Source: Methylophaga sp. OBS3 (GTDB lineage Bacteria; Pseudomonadota; Gammaproteobacteria; Nitrosococcales; Methylophagaceae). Taken from it: a stretch of DNA of 64,000 nt. The stretch spans positions 806,001 to 870,000 of the forward strand of contig NZ_JAPDMU010000001.1 of NCBI RefSeq assembly GCF_026319325.1. The letters run 5' to 3'. The translations under genes and the position numbers were made by a program. Below the pieces are notes generated by a model. It was not told the DNA's origin. It did no database searches and saw nothing but the letters and a program-made list of their open reading frames with translations. Shown here one piece after another: positions 44,429 through 56,230 of this stretch; positions within the stretch are counted from its first letter, which is position 1; every line of letters starts with the position of its first letter.

Positions 44429-44708
44429 AACTGTCCACCCTCGCTTTCAATTTTTGACCGGGACGGAAGGTCACTACCCGACGCGCGGTGATTGGGATTT
44501 CTTCACCGGTTTTTGGGTTGCGGCCAGGCCGCTCATTTTTATCACGCAATTCGAAATTACCAAATCCTGATAATTTCACCTGATCACCCTGCTCTAAAGC
44601 AGCACGTATTTCTTCAAAAAACATTTCTACCAATTCTTTGGCTTCACGTTTATTAAAACCAAGCTCTTCGTAAAGTTGCTCAGTCATATCGGCTTTGGTC
44701 AGTGCCAT
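44412..44708 (-). CDS. ihfA: Integration host factor subunit alpha
   Basis: 98 residues: [60 protein letters not shown] and the C-terminal [17 protein letters not shown]-bending protein acting with IhfB in transcription, replication and site-specific recombination. It follows pheT by 33 bases as in E. coli. Confidence 0.97.
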   Translation of the reverse strand: MALTKADMTEQLYEELGFNKREAKELVEMFFEEIRAALEQGDQVKLSGFGNFELRDKNERPGRNPKTGEEIPITARRVVTFRPGQKLKARVDSYARSK

Positions 44709-44741
44709 TACTACCTCTTGTTGTTCTTTGTTGACCCGATA

Positions 44742-47117
44742 TCAGGCTCTGATCACCGCACCAAGCGACGACTCAAGATTCTGTCTAATCTGCGTCATTA
44801 ACGCATCGACTTCATCGTCGGTCAGGGTTCTTTCACTATGCTGGATTCGGAAAGCAATGGCTAAACTCTTCTTGCCTTGCTCGATCCCGTCTCCAGTATA
44901 GACGTCAAATAGTTGAAATGTTTTAAGAATATCAGAGTCGATAGACTTCAAGCAACGCTGTATTTGCCCTGCTGTTACTGTTGCATCAACTAACAATGCT
45001 AAGTCACGACGTATCATCGGATAACGTGATACACCTGAAAATTCAGGGACTTGTGCAGATAATACCGCAGAAAGCTTTAATTCAAATACAAAAACTTTAC
45101 CGGTAACATCCAGTGTTTTGTTCAGTTTTGGATGCAATGCACCCAACCAACCAATCACTTCACCATTTTTGCTGATCTGAGCTGTTTGTCCCGGATGCAG
45201 TGCCGGATGCTCAGCTGCTGCGAAATTGACTTCACCACCAGCTAAAGTCAATAAAGCTTCGACATCAGCCTTAGCATCGTAAAAATCAACCTTTCGAGAC
45301 TTTTCAGACCATTGCTCAGCTTGCATGTCACCGTAAATCAAACCACCAACCCGTTGCTCTTGGATGATGTCTGATTTATCACCGTTAAATACGCGACCAA
45401 TCTCAAAGAGTTTGACACGCTCTTGTTGGCGATTGAGATTGTACGTCAGCGCTTGAACCAATCCTGGCCACAATGACTGACGCATAACCGATAAGTCGGC
45501 TGAAATCGGGTTAGCAAGCGCAATTGGGGCTGTTTCATCTACGGCAAAGTGCTGATGAATATTTGGATCAACAAAGCTGTAGGTAATCGCCTCAAAATAA
45601 CCACGATCTACTAACAAATCCTGCAGGCGCTGTGTTTGTAATTGATGCTCAGAAATACTGGTGCTCAATACACTTGCTTGCGGACGCGTTTGTGGCAATT
45701 TGTCATAGCCGTATAAGCGACCCAACTCCTCAATCAAATCGACTTCAATTGATAAGTCAAAACGGAAACTAGGCACGATTACTTGCCAGCCTTCATTAGT
45801 GACAGTTACATCTAAACCCAAACGGTTTAATTTCTCAGTGACGTCATCAACAGCAAGTTCGATACCCAAAACTCGTTTAATGCGATTTGCACGCAGCGTA
45901 ATTTGCGCAGGTTTTGGTAATGCTGCTTCACTCGTTTGTTCGATAACTGGACCCGGCTTACCCCCGGCTATATCAATGATCAGCTGAGAAGCTCTTTCGA
46001 TAGCCATTGGCGCAAGTGATGGATCAACACCACGCTCAAAGCGATGAGAAGAGTCTGTATGCAAACCATAACTTCTGGCTTGTCCGGCAATCGCATCAGG
46101 CGTGAAAAAAGCAGACTCTAAGAAAATATCAACAGTATCATCACCAACCGTACTCGCTTGACCGCCCATGATTCCGGCAAGCGCTAGAGGCCCTTTTTCA
46201 TCTGCGATCAACAAGCTGCTTGGCTGTAAGGTAATTTCTTGACCATCTAGTAATCTTAAAACTTCACCAGATTGAGCAAAACGAACATTAATACCACCAT
46301 CGATTTTTGCTAAATCAAAGGCGTGCATTGGCTGCCCTAATTCCAGCAATACATAGTTAGTAATATCAACGATTGCGCCAAGGCTTCGTAAACCGCTGCG
46401 ACGCAGTTTTTCTTGCAACCACAATGGCGATTCAGCTGTTGGGTTTACGCCTTTAACAACTCGACCTAAATAGCGTGGGCAAGCTTCATCTGCTGTTACA
46501 GAGACAGAAATAACATCCTCAGAAACAGCTGGCACAGGTTGAATATCAGGTGCCGTTACGTCAGTTTGACTAATAACACCAACTTCACGTGCAATACCGG
46601 CGACACCTAAGCAATCACTACGGTTTGGCGTTAAATCAACTTCAATCATCGTGTCATTGAGTTGCAGATAGTCACGAATATCAACACCAATTGGCGCATC
46701 AGCCGGTAATTCCATCAAGCCGTCAGCATTTTCTACCAAACCCAATTCTTTGGCAGAACACAACATGCCGAAAGATGGCTCGCCACGTAGTTTGGCTTTT
46801 TTGATTTTAAAGTTACCCGGTAATACCGCACCAATGACCGCTACAGGTATTTTTAAGCCTTCTCTAACATTGGCGGCACCACAAACGATGTGCAATAACT
46901 CATCGCCTGCGACATCAACTTCACAAACGCGAAGTTTGTCAGCATCTGGGAGTGGAACAACAGACTTAACTTGACCAACTAGCACACCTTCAAAATCACC
47001 AGCCACCGGTGCAACGGCATCAACTTCAAGTCCGGCCTGCGTTAATTTGGCAACAAGGGTATCGGTATCAAAGTTAGGGTTAACCCACTCACGTAACCAC
47101 TTTTCACTAAACTTCAT
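44742..47117 (-). CDS. pheT: Phenylalanyl-tRNA synthetase beta subunit
   Basis: 791 residues. An N-terminal tRNA-binding EMAP-II-like domain (VLVGQVKSVVPLPDADKLRVCEV), B3/B4 editing domain, B5 domain and a C-terminal ferredoxin-like anticodon-binding domain (VSRYPMIRRDLALLVD). It forms the alpha2-beta2 enzyme with PheS. 14 bases after pheS. Confidence 0.97.
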   Translation of the reverse strand: MKFSEKWLREWVNPNFDTDTLVAKLTQAGLEVDAVAPVAGDFEGVLVGQVKSVVPLPDADKLRVCEVDVAGDELLHIVCGAANVREGLKIPVAVIGAVLPGNFKIKKAKLRGEPSFGMLCSAKELGLVENADGLMELPADAPIGVDIRDYLQLNDTMIEVDLTPNRSDCLGVAGIAREVGVISQTDVTAPDIQPVPAVSEDVISVSVTADEACPRYLGRVVKGVNPTAESPLWLQEKLRRSGLRSLGAIVDITNYVLLELGQPMHAFDLAKIDGGINVRFAQSGEVLRLLDGQEITLQPSSLLIADEKGPLALAGIMGGQASTVGDDTVDIFLESAFFTPDAIAGQARSYGLHTDSSHRFERGVDPSLAPMAIERASQLIIDIAGGKPGPVIEQTSEAALPKPAQITLRANRIKRVLGIELAVDDVTEKLNRLGLDVTVTNEGWQVIVPSFRFDLSIEVDLIEELGRLYGYDKLPQTRPQASVLSTSISEHQLQTQRLQDLLVDRGYFEAITYSFVDPNIHQHFAVDETAPIALANPISADLSVMRQSLWPGLVQALTYNLNRQQERVKLFEIGRVFNGDKSDIIQEQRVGGLIYGDMQAEQWSEKSRKVDFYDAKADVEALLTLAGGEVNFAAAEHPALHPGQTAQISKNGEVIGWLGALHPKLNKTLDVTGKVFVFELKLSAVLSAQVPEFSGVSRYPMIRRDLALLVDATVTAGQIQRCLKSIDSDILKTFQLFDVYTGDGIEQGKKSLAIAFRIQHSERTLTDDEVDALMTQIRQNLESSLGAVIRA

Positions 47118-47131
47118 TGTCAGCCACTCAC

Positions 47132-48259
<1,128 letters not shown>

Positions 48260-48265
48260 TCAACA

Positions 48266-48625
48266 TTACTGTGCTAATGCCGCTTTAGCTTTTTCAGCGA
48301 TAGTGGCAAATGCCGCGCTATCGTGAACTGCGATATCAGCCAGTACTTTACGATCGATTTCAATCGCTGCTTTCTTCAGACCGTCAATCAAACGGCTGTA
48401 AGACATACCGCACTCACGAGCAGCAGCATTGATACGTGCGATCCACAATGTGCGGAATACACGTTTTTTCTGACGACGGTCACGGTATGCATATTGACCG
48501 GCTTTAGTAACGGCTTGAACCGCTACACGATAAACATTTTTGCGACGGCCGTAATAACCTTTGGCCTGTGCAATGACTTTTTTATGGCGAGCACGTGCTG
48601 TGACGCCGCGTTTTACTCTAGGCAT
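48266..48625 (-). CDS. rplT: 50S ribosomal protein L20
   Basis: 119 residues, basic: [57 protein letters not shown]. 15 bases after rpmI. L20 also represses its own operon by binding mRNA in E. coli. Confidence 0.98.
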   Translation of the reverse strand: MPRVKRGVTARARHKKVIAQAKGYYGRRKNVYRVAVQAVTKAGQYAYRDRRQKKRVFRTLWIARINAAARECGMSYSRLIDGLKKAAIEIDRKVLADIAVHDSAAFATIAEKAKAALAQ

Positions 48626-48640
48626 GGATTAGCTCCTCGA

Positions 48641-48838
48641 TTACAGATTAGGCAACATCTTGCGGACTGACAAATGATCTGCTTTACAGACTGTCAGCGT
48701 TGAGCGTAATTGACGCTTCCGCTTAGTGCTTTTCTTGGTGAGGATATGGCTAGTAAACGCTTGAGCACGTTTAAATTTGCCACTGCCGGTGCGCTTAAAA
48801 CGCTTCGCTGCACCGCTATGGTTTTTCAATTTGGGCAT
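48641..48838 (-). CDS. rpmI: 50S ribosomal protein L35
   Basis: 65 residues: [39 protein letters not shown] and the C-terminal RKMLPNL. Located between infC and rplT in the standard order. Confidence 0.98.
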   Translation of the reverse strand: MPKLKNHSGAAKRFKRTGSGKFKRAQAFTSHILTKKSTKRKRQLRSTLTVCKADHLSVRKMLPNL

Positions 48839-48866
48839 TTGGAACTCCGCATTGTTTAGTTAAAAT

Positions 48867-49385
48867 TTATTTTTGTTTACTTGGCGCCAAAACCATAATC
48901 ATTTGTCGGCCTTCTTTCTTCGGACGTTGCTCAACGGTCGACAGGTCTTTGAGATCTTCAGCTACTCGTTCAAGTAGTTTCAGGCCTAAATCCTGATGTG
49001 CCATTTCGCGTCCACGAAAGCGCAGACTAACTTTAGCTTTGTTGCCGTCTTCGAGGAAACGAGTCAGGTTGCGTAGTTTTACCTGGTAGTCTCCTTCTTC
49101 CGTCCCTGGTCGGAATTTGATTTCCTTTACCTGTATCTGTTTTTGCTTTTTCTTAGCAATGGCCTTTTGTTTATTAGCCTCAAACACATACTTGCCGTAA
49201 TCCATAATACGGCACACTGGTGGTGTTGCCTGAGGGGCAATTTCCACCAAATCCAAATCCGCTTCTTCGGCCAGCTCTATAGCTCTTGCCAGTGGCAAGA
49301 TACCTAACTGATCGCCGTTTGCGGCGGTAACACGTACTTCTCTGGCTGTAATTTCACCATTCAGCCGTTTTTGATCTGTAGCGAT
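48867..49385 (-). CDS. infC: Translation initiation factor IF-3, rare ATC start
   Basis: 172 residues if translation starts at ATC (49385). The conserved N-terminal domain ([20 protein letters not shown], then [20 protein letters not shown]) lies upstream of any ATG, GTG or TTG codon usable for a full-length protein; a TTG at 49298 would remove it. AGAGG lies 9 bases before the ATC; an ATT three codons earlier directly touches that AGAGG and is less likely. An AUU-class start is how IF-3 controls its own translation in E. coli. The C-terminal domain has [20 protein letters not shown] and [16 protein letters not shown]. Confidence 0.95.
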   Translation of the reverse strand: MATDQKRLNGEITAREVRVTAANGDQLGILPLARAIELAEEADLDLVEIAPQATPPVCRIMDYGKYVFEANKQKAIAKKKQKQIQVKEIKFRPGTEEGDYQVKLRNLTRFLEDGNKAKVSLRFRGREMAHQDLGLKLLERVAEDLKDLSTVEQRPKKEGRQMIMVLAPSKQK

Positions 49386-49389
49386 GTTT

Positions 49390-51315
49390 TTAATCCTCTA
49401 AAATAATTCGACCGCGGCGAGCAACGTCCTCATTAAGCAAGGAAACGAAGCTCTCAAGCGACATTGCGCCTAAATCTTCGCCCTTGCGGGTACGTACTGC
49501 CACGGCATTGTTTTCTGCTTCGCGCTCACCCACAACGATTAAATATGGGACGCGCCGCAATGTGTGCTCGCGTATTTTAAAGCCAATCTTCTCATTTCTC
49601 AAGTCTGTGTCGGCTCTAAATCCCTGATTTTGCAATTGTCGGGCGATCTCTTGGGCATAATCCGATTGTTTATCAGTGATTCCCATGACGATGACTTGTC
49701 TTGGTGACAGCCATGTTGGGAATGCTCCAGCATATTCTTCGATCAAGATACCAATGAAGCGTTCAAGTGAACCAAGAATCGCACGATGCAACATAACAGG
49801 GACTTGTTTACTGCCATCATCAGCGACATAAGTCGCATCTAAACGACCAGGCATTGAGAAATCGACCTGAATCGTACCGCACTGCCAAACACGACCTAAA
49901 CAATCTTTCAGTGAGAACTCAATCTTAGGACCGTAGAATGCACCTTCACCTAGTTGCAGATCCCAATCGAGACCTTTAGCGTTTAATGCTTGCTCCAGTG
50001 CATGCTCTGCTTTATCCCAAACCGCATCACTACCTACGCGATTTTCTGGGCGTGTAGATAACTTGACGATAATTTCGTTAAAGCCAAAGTCTTTATAGAC
50101 CTCAAAAAGCAAATCAATAAATGTTGATACTTCTGATTGAATTTGGTCTTCAGTACAGAAGATATGCGCATCATCTTGCGTAAAATTACGCAGACGCATC
50201 AAACCATGTAGCGTACCTGATGGTTCGTTACGATGGCATGAACCAAACTCAGCCATACGCAATGGTAAATCACGGTAGCTTTTCAGACCTTGGTTATAAA
50301 TCTGAATATGGCATGGACAGTTCATCGGTTTCACCGCGTAATCACGGCTTTCCGAATGCGTGGTGAAAATCATGTCACCAAACTTGTCCCAATGGCCTGA
50401 TTTTTCCCATAGACTACGATCAACGACTTGTGGCGTTTTAACTTCTTGGTAATCGTTTTCACGCATAACATTGCGGATATAGTTTTCCACTTCACGAAAA
50501 ATACGCCAGCCATTGTCATGCCAGAAAATCATACCAGCCGCTTCGTCCTGCATATGAAACAGGTCAAGGCTCTTCGCTAATTTACGATGATCACGTTTCT
50601 CAGCTTCTTCTAAGCGATGTAAGTAAGCTTTTAATGCTTTTTTATCTGACCATGCTGTGCCATATACACGTTGCAGCATTTCATTCTCAGATTTACCGCG
50701 CCAGTAAGCACCGGCCAGTTTCATCAGTTTGAAAGCTTTCAGCTTGCCTGTGCTTGGGACGTGAGGGCCACGACACAGATCCATGAATTCGCCTTGGCGA
50801 TAGACAGATAAGATTTCGTCTTTTGGAATATCTTCGATGATTTTGGCTTTGTACTCTTCGCCCATTTCACGAAAGATATCAATCGCAGCGTCACGAGGCA
50901 CTTCTTCACGTACAACCGGTAAATCTTGATTTACCAAATCTTGCATACGCTTTTCGATTTTTTCTAAATCCTCAGGTGTAAAACCTTTTGGATAAGAAAA
51001 GTCGTAGTAGAAACCATCATCGATAACAGGACCAATCGTGACCTGAGCTTCTGGGTAAAGTTGTTTTACCGCTTGTGCCATCAAATGGGATGTTGAGTGA
51101 CGAATGATATCGAGACCTTCTTCATCACGCTCGGTGATGATCGCAACGTCGGCATTATCATCAATAACGTGGGAGGTATCGACCAGTTTGCCATTTACTT
51201 TGCCAGCAAGGGCTGCACGAGCAAGTCCGGCACCAATATCATTGGCAATATCAAAGATTGTGACTGGTTTGTCGAATTGACGCTGACTACCGTCAGGAAG
51301 TGTGACTGAAATCAT
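49390..51315 (-). CDS. thrS: Threonyl-tRNA synthetase
   Basis: 641 residues. TGS domain ([20 protein letters not shown]), editing domain with [16 protein letters not shown] and [13 protein letters not shown], class II core with [12 protein letters not shown] (zinc-site Cys), [20 protein letters not shown] and the anticodon-binding C-terminal domain. It charges tRNA-Thr and leads the infC operon; its last codons contain the infC ribosome binding site. Confidence 0.98.
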   Translation of the reverse strand: MISVTLPDGSQRQFDKPVTIFDIANDIGAGLARAALAGKVNGKLVDTSHVIDDNADVAIITERDEEGLDIIRHSTSHLMAQAVKQLYPEAQVTIGPVIDDGFYYDFSYPKGFTPEDLEKIEKRMQDLVNQDLPVVREEVPRDAAIDIFREMGEEYKAKIIEDIPKDEILSVYRQGEFMDLCRGPHVPSTGKLKAFKLMKLAGAYWRGKSENEMLQRVYGTAWSDKKALKAYLHRLEEAEKRDHRKLAKSLDLFHMQDEAAGMIFWHDNGWRIFREVENYIRNVMRENDYQEVKTPQVVDRSLWEKSGHWDKFGDMIFTTHSESRDYAVKPMNCPCHIQIYNQGLKSYRDLPLRMAEFGSCHRNEPSGTLHGLMRLRNFTQDDAHIFCTEDQIQSEVSTFIDLLFEVYKDFGFNEIIVKLSTRPENRVGSDAVWDKAEHALEQALNAKGLDWDLQLGEGAFYGPKIEFSLKDCLGRVWQCGTIQVDFSMPGRLDATYVADDGSKQVPVMLHRAILGSLERFIGILIEEYAGAFPTWLSPRQVIVMGITDKQSDYAQEIARQLQNQGFRADTDLRNEKIGFKIREHTLRRVPYLIVVGEREAENNAVAVRTRKGEDLGAMSLESFVSLLNEDVARRGRIILED

Positions 51316-51357
51316 GATTCATCCTTGGTTGTGGCCGATACGAGGAGCCTAAAAACC

Positions 51358-51380
51358 AAAAAAGCGCTCAAGGCGCTTTT
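51358..51380 (-). terminator. Rho-independent terminator after tRNA-Val
   Basis: AAAAGCGC-CTTGA-GCGCTTTTTT on the minus strand, 8 bases after the tRNA-Val 3' end and ahead of thrS. Confidence 0.8.
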
Positions 51381-51387
51381 GGAAAAC

Positions 51388-51464
51388 TGGTAGGCACGAG
51401 TGGATTCGAACCACCGACCCCCACCATGTCAAGGTGGTGCTCTAACCAACTGAGCTACGTGCCT
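51388..51464 (-). tRNA. tRNA-Val(GAC)
   Basis: 77 bases including CCA. Acceptor AGGCACG/CGTGCCT, D arm GCTCAGTTGGTTAGAGC, anticodon stem CCACC/GGTGG with loop TTGACAT (anticodon GAC), T arm GGTGGTTCGAATCCACT. Fully paired, single gene between uvrB and thrS. Confidence 0.95.
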
Positions 51465-51512
51465 GCCGTGAAAGCGCGAAATTATACGCAGTCAGACCGA
51501 TAATGCAAGCTT

Positions 51513-53522
51513 TTAAACCACGACTGGTCCTAAAGCCAATTTACGCACTTGTTCAAGTTCATCACGCAGTTTTGCGGCCTCTTCAAACTCAAGGTTTTGG
51601 GCATGTTTATACATAGCGTTTTCAATCTGTTGGATACGTTTAGCCAACTGTTGAGGTGAAAGGCTGGCATATTTGGCATGTTCTTCGGCGACTTTCTGTA
51701 ACTTTTGTTTACCCTCTGCTGATTTCGCATCATCCATACCGCCGCGGATCGATTTCACAATACCTGCCGGTGTAATGTTGTGCTCGAGATTGTGTGCCAT
51801 TTGCTTTTCACGACGACGCTCAGTTTCATCAATTGCACGTTGCATAGAGCCAGTAATCTCATCAGCATAGAGAATGGCTTTACCATTTAAGTTACGTGCA
51901 GCACGCCCAATGGTCTGTATTAATGAACGATCACTGCGTAAGAAGCCTTCTTTATCGGCATCCAAAATCGCCACTAAAGAGACTTCAGGAATATCTAAAC
52001 CTTCACGAAGCAAGTTGATGCCCACCAGCACATCAAACTCACCTAGACGCAAATCACGAAGGATTTCTACTCGTTCAACAGTATCAATATCAGAATGTAA
52101 GTAACGAACCTTAACGTTATGCTCACGAAGGTAATCCGTTAAATCTTCTGCCATCCGTTTTGTCAGTGTTGTCACCAGTACACGTTCATTAACCGCTGTG
52201 CGACGATTGACTTCTGACAACAGATCATCAACCTGAGTACCTACCGGGCGTATTTCTACGACAGGATCGACCAAACCTGTTGGTCTGACGACTTGTTCGA
52301 CAACATTACCTGCGTGCTCAGCCTCATATTTGCCCGGCGTTGCCGAAACGAAGATGGTTTGTGGGGCTTGCCTCTCCCACTCTTCAAACATCATTGGCCG
52401 GTTATCAAGTGCTGAAGGTAAACGGAAACCATAATCGACTAATGTTTGTTTACGCGAACGGTCACCTTTATACATGGCGCCAATCTGTGGAATCATCACG
52501 TGACTTTCATCGATGACCAAAATCGCGTCATCAGGTAAATAATCAAATAAGGTTGGTGGCGCGGCACCGGCAGTACGACCAGATAAGTGTCTTGAATAGT
52601 TTTCGATACCATTACAGTAGCCAAGCTCAAGCAACATTTCTAAATCAAATCTGGTGCGTTGTTCTAAACGCTGTGCTTCGACAAGTTTGTTTTGATCAGT
52701 TAGCTCTTTGAGTCTATCGGCTAATTCAATTTTGATGGCATCAATAGCTTTCAATAAATTTTCGCGTGGCGTGACATAGTGCGTTTTGGGATAAATTGTG
52801 ATGCGACTCAGACGTTGCAACACCTCTCCTGTTAAGGGATCGAAATAGCTAATTTGCTCTACTTCGTCATCAAAAAGTTCAATGCGAACAGCATCGCGTT
52901 CTGATTCTGCTGGGAAGATATCAATCACCTCACCACGCACTCGATAAGTACCACGTGCTAACTCAATATCATTCCGGGTGTATTGCAACTCAGCTAATCG
53001 GCGCAAGATATCGCGCTGATTAACAACGTCGCCTTGAACGAGGTGTAACACCATCGATAAGTAGGCGTCTTTTTCACCCAAACCATAAATACAAGAGACG
53101 CTCGACACGATAATCGCATCACGCCGCTCCAACATCGCTTTGGTTGCAGACAAACGCATTTGCTCAATTTGTTCGTTAACCGAGGCATCTTTATCTATAA
53201 ATGTATCGGAAGACGGTACGTAAGCTTCTGGCTGATAGTAATCATAGTAAGAAACGAAATATTCCACCGCGTTGTTGGGAAAGAACTCTTTCATTTCGCT
53301 ATAAAGTTGCGCAGCGAGTGTCTTATTTGGTGCTAAAACCATCACCGGACGCTGCACAGCTTGCGCAACATTGGCCACCGTGAAGGTTTTACCCGACCCA
53401 GTCACCCCGAGCAGGGTTTGCCACATTTCACCGTTATTCAGGCCTTCAACCAGTGATGCTATCGCAGTAGGCTGATCTCCCGCAGGTTGAAACTCACTGA
53501 CTAACTCAAATTGTTTTTTCAT
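51513..53522 (-). CDS. uvrB: Excinuclease ABC subunit B
   Basis: 669 residues from ATG 53522 (a TTG four codons upstream is less likely). Helicase motifs: Walker [17 protein letters not shown], the beta-hairpin [42 protein letters not shown], and a C-terminal UvrC-binding UVR motif (about 630-665). DNA-damage verification in nucleotide excision repair with UvrA and UvrC. Confidence 0.98.
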   Translation of the reverse strand: MKKQFELVSEFQPAGDQPTAIASLVEGLNNGEMWQTLLGVTGSGKTFTVANVAQAVQRPVMVLAPNKTLAAQLYSEMKEFFPNNAVEYFVSYYDYYQPEAYVPSSDTFIDKDASVNEQIEQMRLSATKAMLERRDAIIVSSVSCIYGLGEKDAYLSMVLHLVQGDVVNQRDILRRLAELQYTRNDIELARGTYRVRGEVIDIFPAESERDAVRIELFDDEVEQISYFDPLTGEVLQRLSRITIYPKTHYVTPRENLLKAIDAIKIELADRLKELTDQNKLVEAQRLEQRTRFDLEMLLELGYCNGIENYSRHLSGRTAGAAPPTLFDYLPDDAILVIDESHVMIPQIGAMYKGDRSRKQTLVDYGFRLPSALDNRPMMFEEWERQAPQTIFVSATPGKYEAEHAGNVVEQVVRPTGLVDPVVEIRPVGTQVDDLLSEVNRRTAVNERVLVTTLTKRMAEDLTDYLREHNVKVRYLHSDIDTVERVEILRDLRLGEFDVLVGINLLREGLDIPEVSLVAILDADKEGFLRSDRSLIQTIGRAARNLNGKAILYADEITGSMQRAIDETERRREKQMAHNLEHNITPAGIVKSIRGGMDDAKSAEGKQKLQKVAEEHAKYASLSPQQLAKRIQQIENAMYKHAQNLEFEEAAKLRDELEQVRKLALGPVVV

Positions 53523-53595
53523 AGGCTTTAGCAATATTCGCGATTGTCGTATATTACGAGGTTCTCAATTTAATTGTTTTTTCGAAGGTTTTATT

Positions 53596-54780
53596 TTGAC
53601 TACCAAACTCTCACAGCGCGTTCAAAGCATCAAACCATCACCTACTTTAGCCATCACCGCACGCGCCGCGGAATTGAGAGCCGAAGGCAAAGATATCATT
53701 GGCTTAGGTGCTGGTGAGCCTGACTTTGATACCCCAGAACACATCAAAAACGCTGCCATCACTGCGCTTAACAACGGTCAAACCAAATATACTGCTGTTG
53801 ATGGTACTGCTGATTTGAAACAAGCCATCATCAAAAAGTTTTCAAGAGATAACGGACTAGATTATCAGCCAAATCAAATCTTAGTCTCATGTGGTGGCAA
53901 ACAAAGCTTTTTCAACCTTGCCCAAGCATTATTAGATGCAGGTGATGAAGTTATCATCCCGGCACCTTACTGGGTGTCATACCCAGATATGGTGTTATTG
54001 GCTGAAGGTACGCCTGTCATTATCGAAGGTGACATCGATCAGCGTTACAAAATTACGCCTGCACAATTAGAAGCGGCAATCACTGAAAAAACCCGTTTAT
54101 TTGTTATTAACAGTCCATCTAATCCTTCAGGTATGGCTTACACCAAAGCTGAACTTGAAGCACTGGGCGAGGTGCTGCGTAAACATCCAAATATTCTCAT
54201 TGCTACGGATGACATGTACGAACATATCTACTGGGCTGATGAACCGTTTGTAAATATCGTGATGGCCTGCCCGGATTTATATGAACGTACCATCGTGATG
54301 AATGGTGTCTCCAAGGCTTATTCAATGACTGGCTGGCGTATTGGTTATGCCGCAGGTCCTGAAACATTAATCAAAGCGATGAAAAAAATTCAGTCGCAAA
54401 GTACATCAAACCCGACTTCAATTTCGCAAGCTGCGTCAGTTGAAGCATTAAATGGCGATCAAACTTGCATTGAAACAATGTTAGTTGAGTTTAAAAAACG
54501 TCATGATTTTGTCGTTGCTGAATTGAATGAAATGGACGGCGTCACAGCATTATCTACAGATGGAACGTTTTACGTTTTCCCAGACATCAGTGGTGTCATT
54601 GAAAAAATGCCCGGTATAAACAATGACATGGAGTTTGCCGAAGCATTATTGAACGATAAAGGTGTCGCGGTTGTTCCGGGTAGTGCCTTTGGTCTACAAA
54701 ACCATATGCGTTTGTCTATCGCGACCAGTGAAAGCAATTTACGTAATGCGCTTTCTCGCATCGCTGACTTCATTGGGTGA
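53596..54780 (+). CDS. Aspartate/aromatic aminotransferase, class I
   Basis: 394 residues starting at TTG (53596) with GAAGG 7 bases upstream. PLP-dependent fold type I: NGQTKYTAVDGTADLKQAI, INSPSNPSGMAYTKAELEAL, TDDMYEHIYW and the PLP lysine in GVSKAYSMTGWRIGYAAGP. The closest match is to the AspB/AspC-like subgroup (prephenate or aspartate aminotransferase in many bacteria). Probable reaction: aspartate + 2-oxoglutarate to oxaloacetate + glutamate. Divergent from uvrB. Confidence 0.92.
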   Translation: MTTKLSQRVQSIKPSPTLAITARAAELRAEGKDIIGLGAGEPDFDTPEHIKNAAITALNNGQTKYTAVDGTADLKQAIIKKFSRDNGLDYQPNQILVSCGGKQSFFNLAQALLDAGDEVIIPAPYWVSYPDMVLLAEGTPVIIEGDIDQRYKITPAQLEAAITEKTRLFVINSPSNPSGMAYTKAELEALGEVLRKHPNILIATDDMYEHIYWADEPFVNIVMACPDLYERTIVMNGVSKAYSMTGWRIGYAAGPETLIKAMKKIQSQSTSNPTSISQAASVEALNGDQTCIETMLVEFKKRHDFVVAELNEMDGVTALSTDGTFYVFPDISGVIEKMPGINNDMEFAEALLNDKGVAVVPGSAFGLQNHMRLSIATSESNLRNALSRIADFIG

Positions 54781-54842
54781 AATTAATTGCTGATAGGCCT
54801 TGACCCATAAGGCTCAAGTCACTATCATACGCATCTTTCTGT

Positions 54843-54918
54843 TCCCCGATAGCTCAGTTGGTAGAGCAAATGACTGTTAATCATTGGGTCGCTGGTTCGA
54901 GTCCAGCTCGGGGAGCCA
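54843..54918 (+). tRNA. tRNA-Asn(GTT)
   Basis: 76 bases including CCA. Acceptor TCCCCGA/TCGGGGA, D arm GCTCAGTTGGTAGAGC, anticodon stem-loop AATGACTGTTAATCATT (anticodon GTT), T arm GCTGGTTCGAGTCCAGC. Confidence 0.97.
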
Positions 54919-54927
54919 AATGATTTT

Positions 54928-54965
54928 AAAAAGCCTCAGTAAGCATTGCTTCTGAGGCTTTTTTG
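54928..54965 (+). terminator. Rho-independent terminator after tRNA-Asn
   Basis: AAAAGCCTCAG and CTGAGGCTTTTTT pair around a loop, with six Ts on the plus strand. Confidence 0.85.
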
Positions 54966-54997
54966 TTTCCGGAATATCAAATCGAGGCAATCGCGTA

Positions 54998-55576
54998 ATG
55001 ACCTATTTAGAAGAACTCATTTCGGCGATTCAATTCTCAGGTGAATTGTTTCCAGCTAATAAACCTGTCAATGCAGCAGGTGCTGACGGCATAAAGCAAT
55101 TCTTTGAAACGTTCACAACGCAACCAGAATATGATCCGTTATTTCAGCCTGGTGGCGTCATTCATAGCACTGCTTTACGATTTATTGAGTCTTACCCCCA
55201 ACCAATTGCGACAAACGGTCTTGTGGCCACACAAGCCTTTCTGGAAGAGATCCAACAAAAAGTGTTTGGTGCAGGTTTCTGGGTTGGTCTAACGGTTGGT
55301 GACGTCGTGTTTAATGGCAAGCCCGTTTATGACACCTCACAAGCATCACTGAAAGCAGATGTAGAACAAGGCAACACCAAAAACTTTCATGCTTGGTTAA
55401 CCTTCGGCAATCTTCAGATCATGGATTTAAGTGTTATTTCCATGTTGCTTGATAGCAAGACTGCCAGACCAGCGGATTTTAAAGACAAACGCTTGTTATC
55501 AACCAAGCCACGAAAAACGGCCAAGTTACAACACAAGCCTATAGTTGTTGCCAACGACTTCTTAAATAAACGCTAG
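54998..55576 (+). CDS. Conserved-looking protein of unknown function
   Basis: 192 residues, soluble, no signal peptide or membrane segment. It begins MTYLEELISAIQFSGELFP and has a C-terminal basic tail (STKPRKTAKLQHKPIVV). The GFWVGLTVGDVVFNGKPVYD and NFHAWLTFGNLQIMDLSVIS strands look like a compact alpha/beta fold. No motif I recognise. The stop overlaps the convergent protease gene by 4 bases. Confidence 0.7.
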   Translation: MTYLEELISAIQFSGELFPANKPVNAAGADGIKQFFETFTTQPEYDPLFQPGGVIHSTALRFIESYPQPIATNGLVATQAFLEEIQQKVFGAGFWVGLTVGDVVFNGKPVYDTSQASLKADVEQGNTKNFHAWLTFGNLQIMDLSVISMLLDSKTARPADFKDKRLLSTKPRKTAKLQHKPIVVANDFLNKR

Positions 55577-56100
55577 TACAAAGACGGGACTCGCAGCGTC
55601 AATGTGCCTTCACGTTGTGCCATTTCCAGGTGTTTCATAAAGCTCATTCCCAGTAACACCACGTCATCATGCATGTGCGGATTAATATTGGCTGAAATAT
55701 CTTGCAAGGTAATGCCACCAAGCGACACTTGATGTAAACGGGTTTGATACACGGTAATAGTTCCGTTAGCGGTACCAACAGTAATAGGTCTGCCTTGTTG
55801 CAGTTCAGCTTGCTCTGCAACGCTCGCAGGTACACTTATTGTTGTCGCTCCTGTATCAAGTAAAAAAGTGACTTCATGCCCGTTAATAAAGCCGGGCGCA
55901 ACATAATGCCCAGCTCTATTACGTTGTAAAACGACTTCAGTCTCGGCACCCAAATTCGAAGAAGCCAAATGTTTATCACGCTTGGCAATAAAGCCATTAA
56001 AGAAAAGCGTTAATGAGCCCATCAACAATAACCAGAAAATGACTGTCATCACATTGGATGCGCCAGACTGTTTGAATCTCATTATTTTTATTGGCAACAA
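55573..56100 (-). CDS. Membrane-anchored retropepsin-like aspartic protease (clan AA)
   Basis: 175 residues. One transmembrane helix (about 18-38) anchors a periplasmic domain with one catalytic motif, FLLDTGATTISVP, followed by the flap region GTANGTITVYQ and HDDVVLLGMSFMKHLEM. A single DTG motif means the active enzyme must be a dimer, as in retroviral proteases; it fits the bacterial TIGR02281-type family. Start TTG 56100 has AGGGA about 7 bases upstream; ATG 56082 is the alternative. Confidence 0.82.
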   Translation of the reverse strand: MLPIKIMRFKQSGASNVMTVIFWLLLMGSLTLFFNGFIAKRDKHLASSNLGAETEVVLQRNRAGHYVAPGFINGHEVTFLLDTGATTISVPASVAEQAELQQGRPITVGTANGTITVYQTRLHQVSLGGITLQDISANINPHMHDDVVLLGMSFMKHLEMAQREGTLTLRVPSLY

Positions 56101-56179
56101 CTTATTTCCCTACCATTTAAAGATTTACGTCATGTGTCTACAACGTTATTAGTGACAAGCTTTGTCGGTATTTATTCGT

Positions 56180-56205
56180 TGATAACGTAGTCAAATGATA
56201 ACGTA
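56180..56205. repeat. Tandem TGATAACGTA repeat upstream of the 56231 gene
   Basis: TGATAACGTA occurs at 56180-56189 and 56196-56205, 16 bp apart. It is 25-50 bases upstream of the preferred start, so it may be an operator. The complement resembles TACGTTATC near the permease-kinase promoter (20691-20699); this may be chance. Confidence 0.3.
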
Positions 56206-56230
56206 TCGGCTGAAGTGCTATCCTCTGCCC

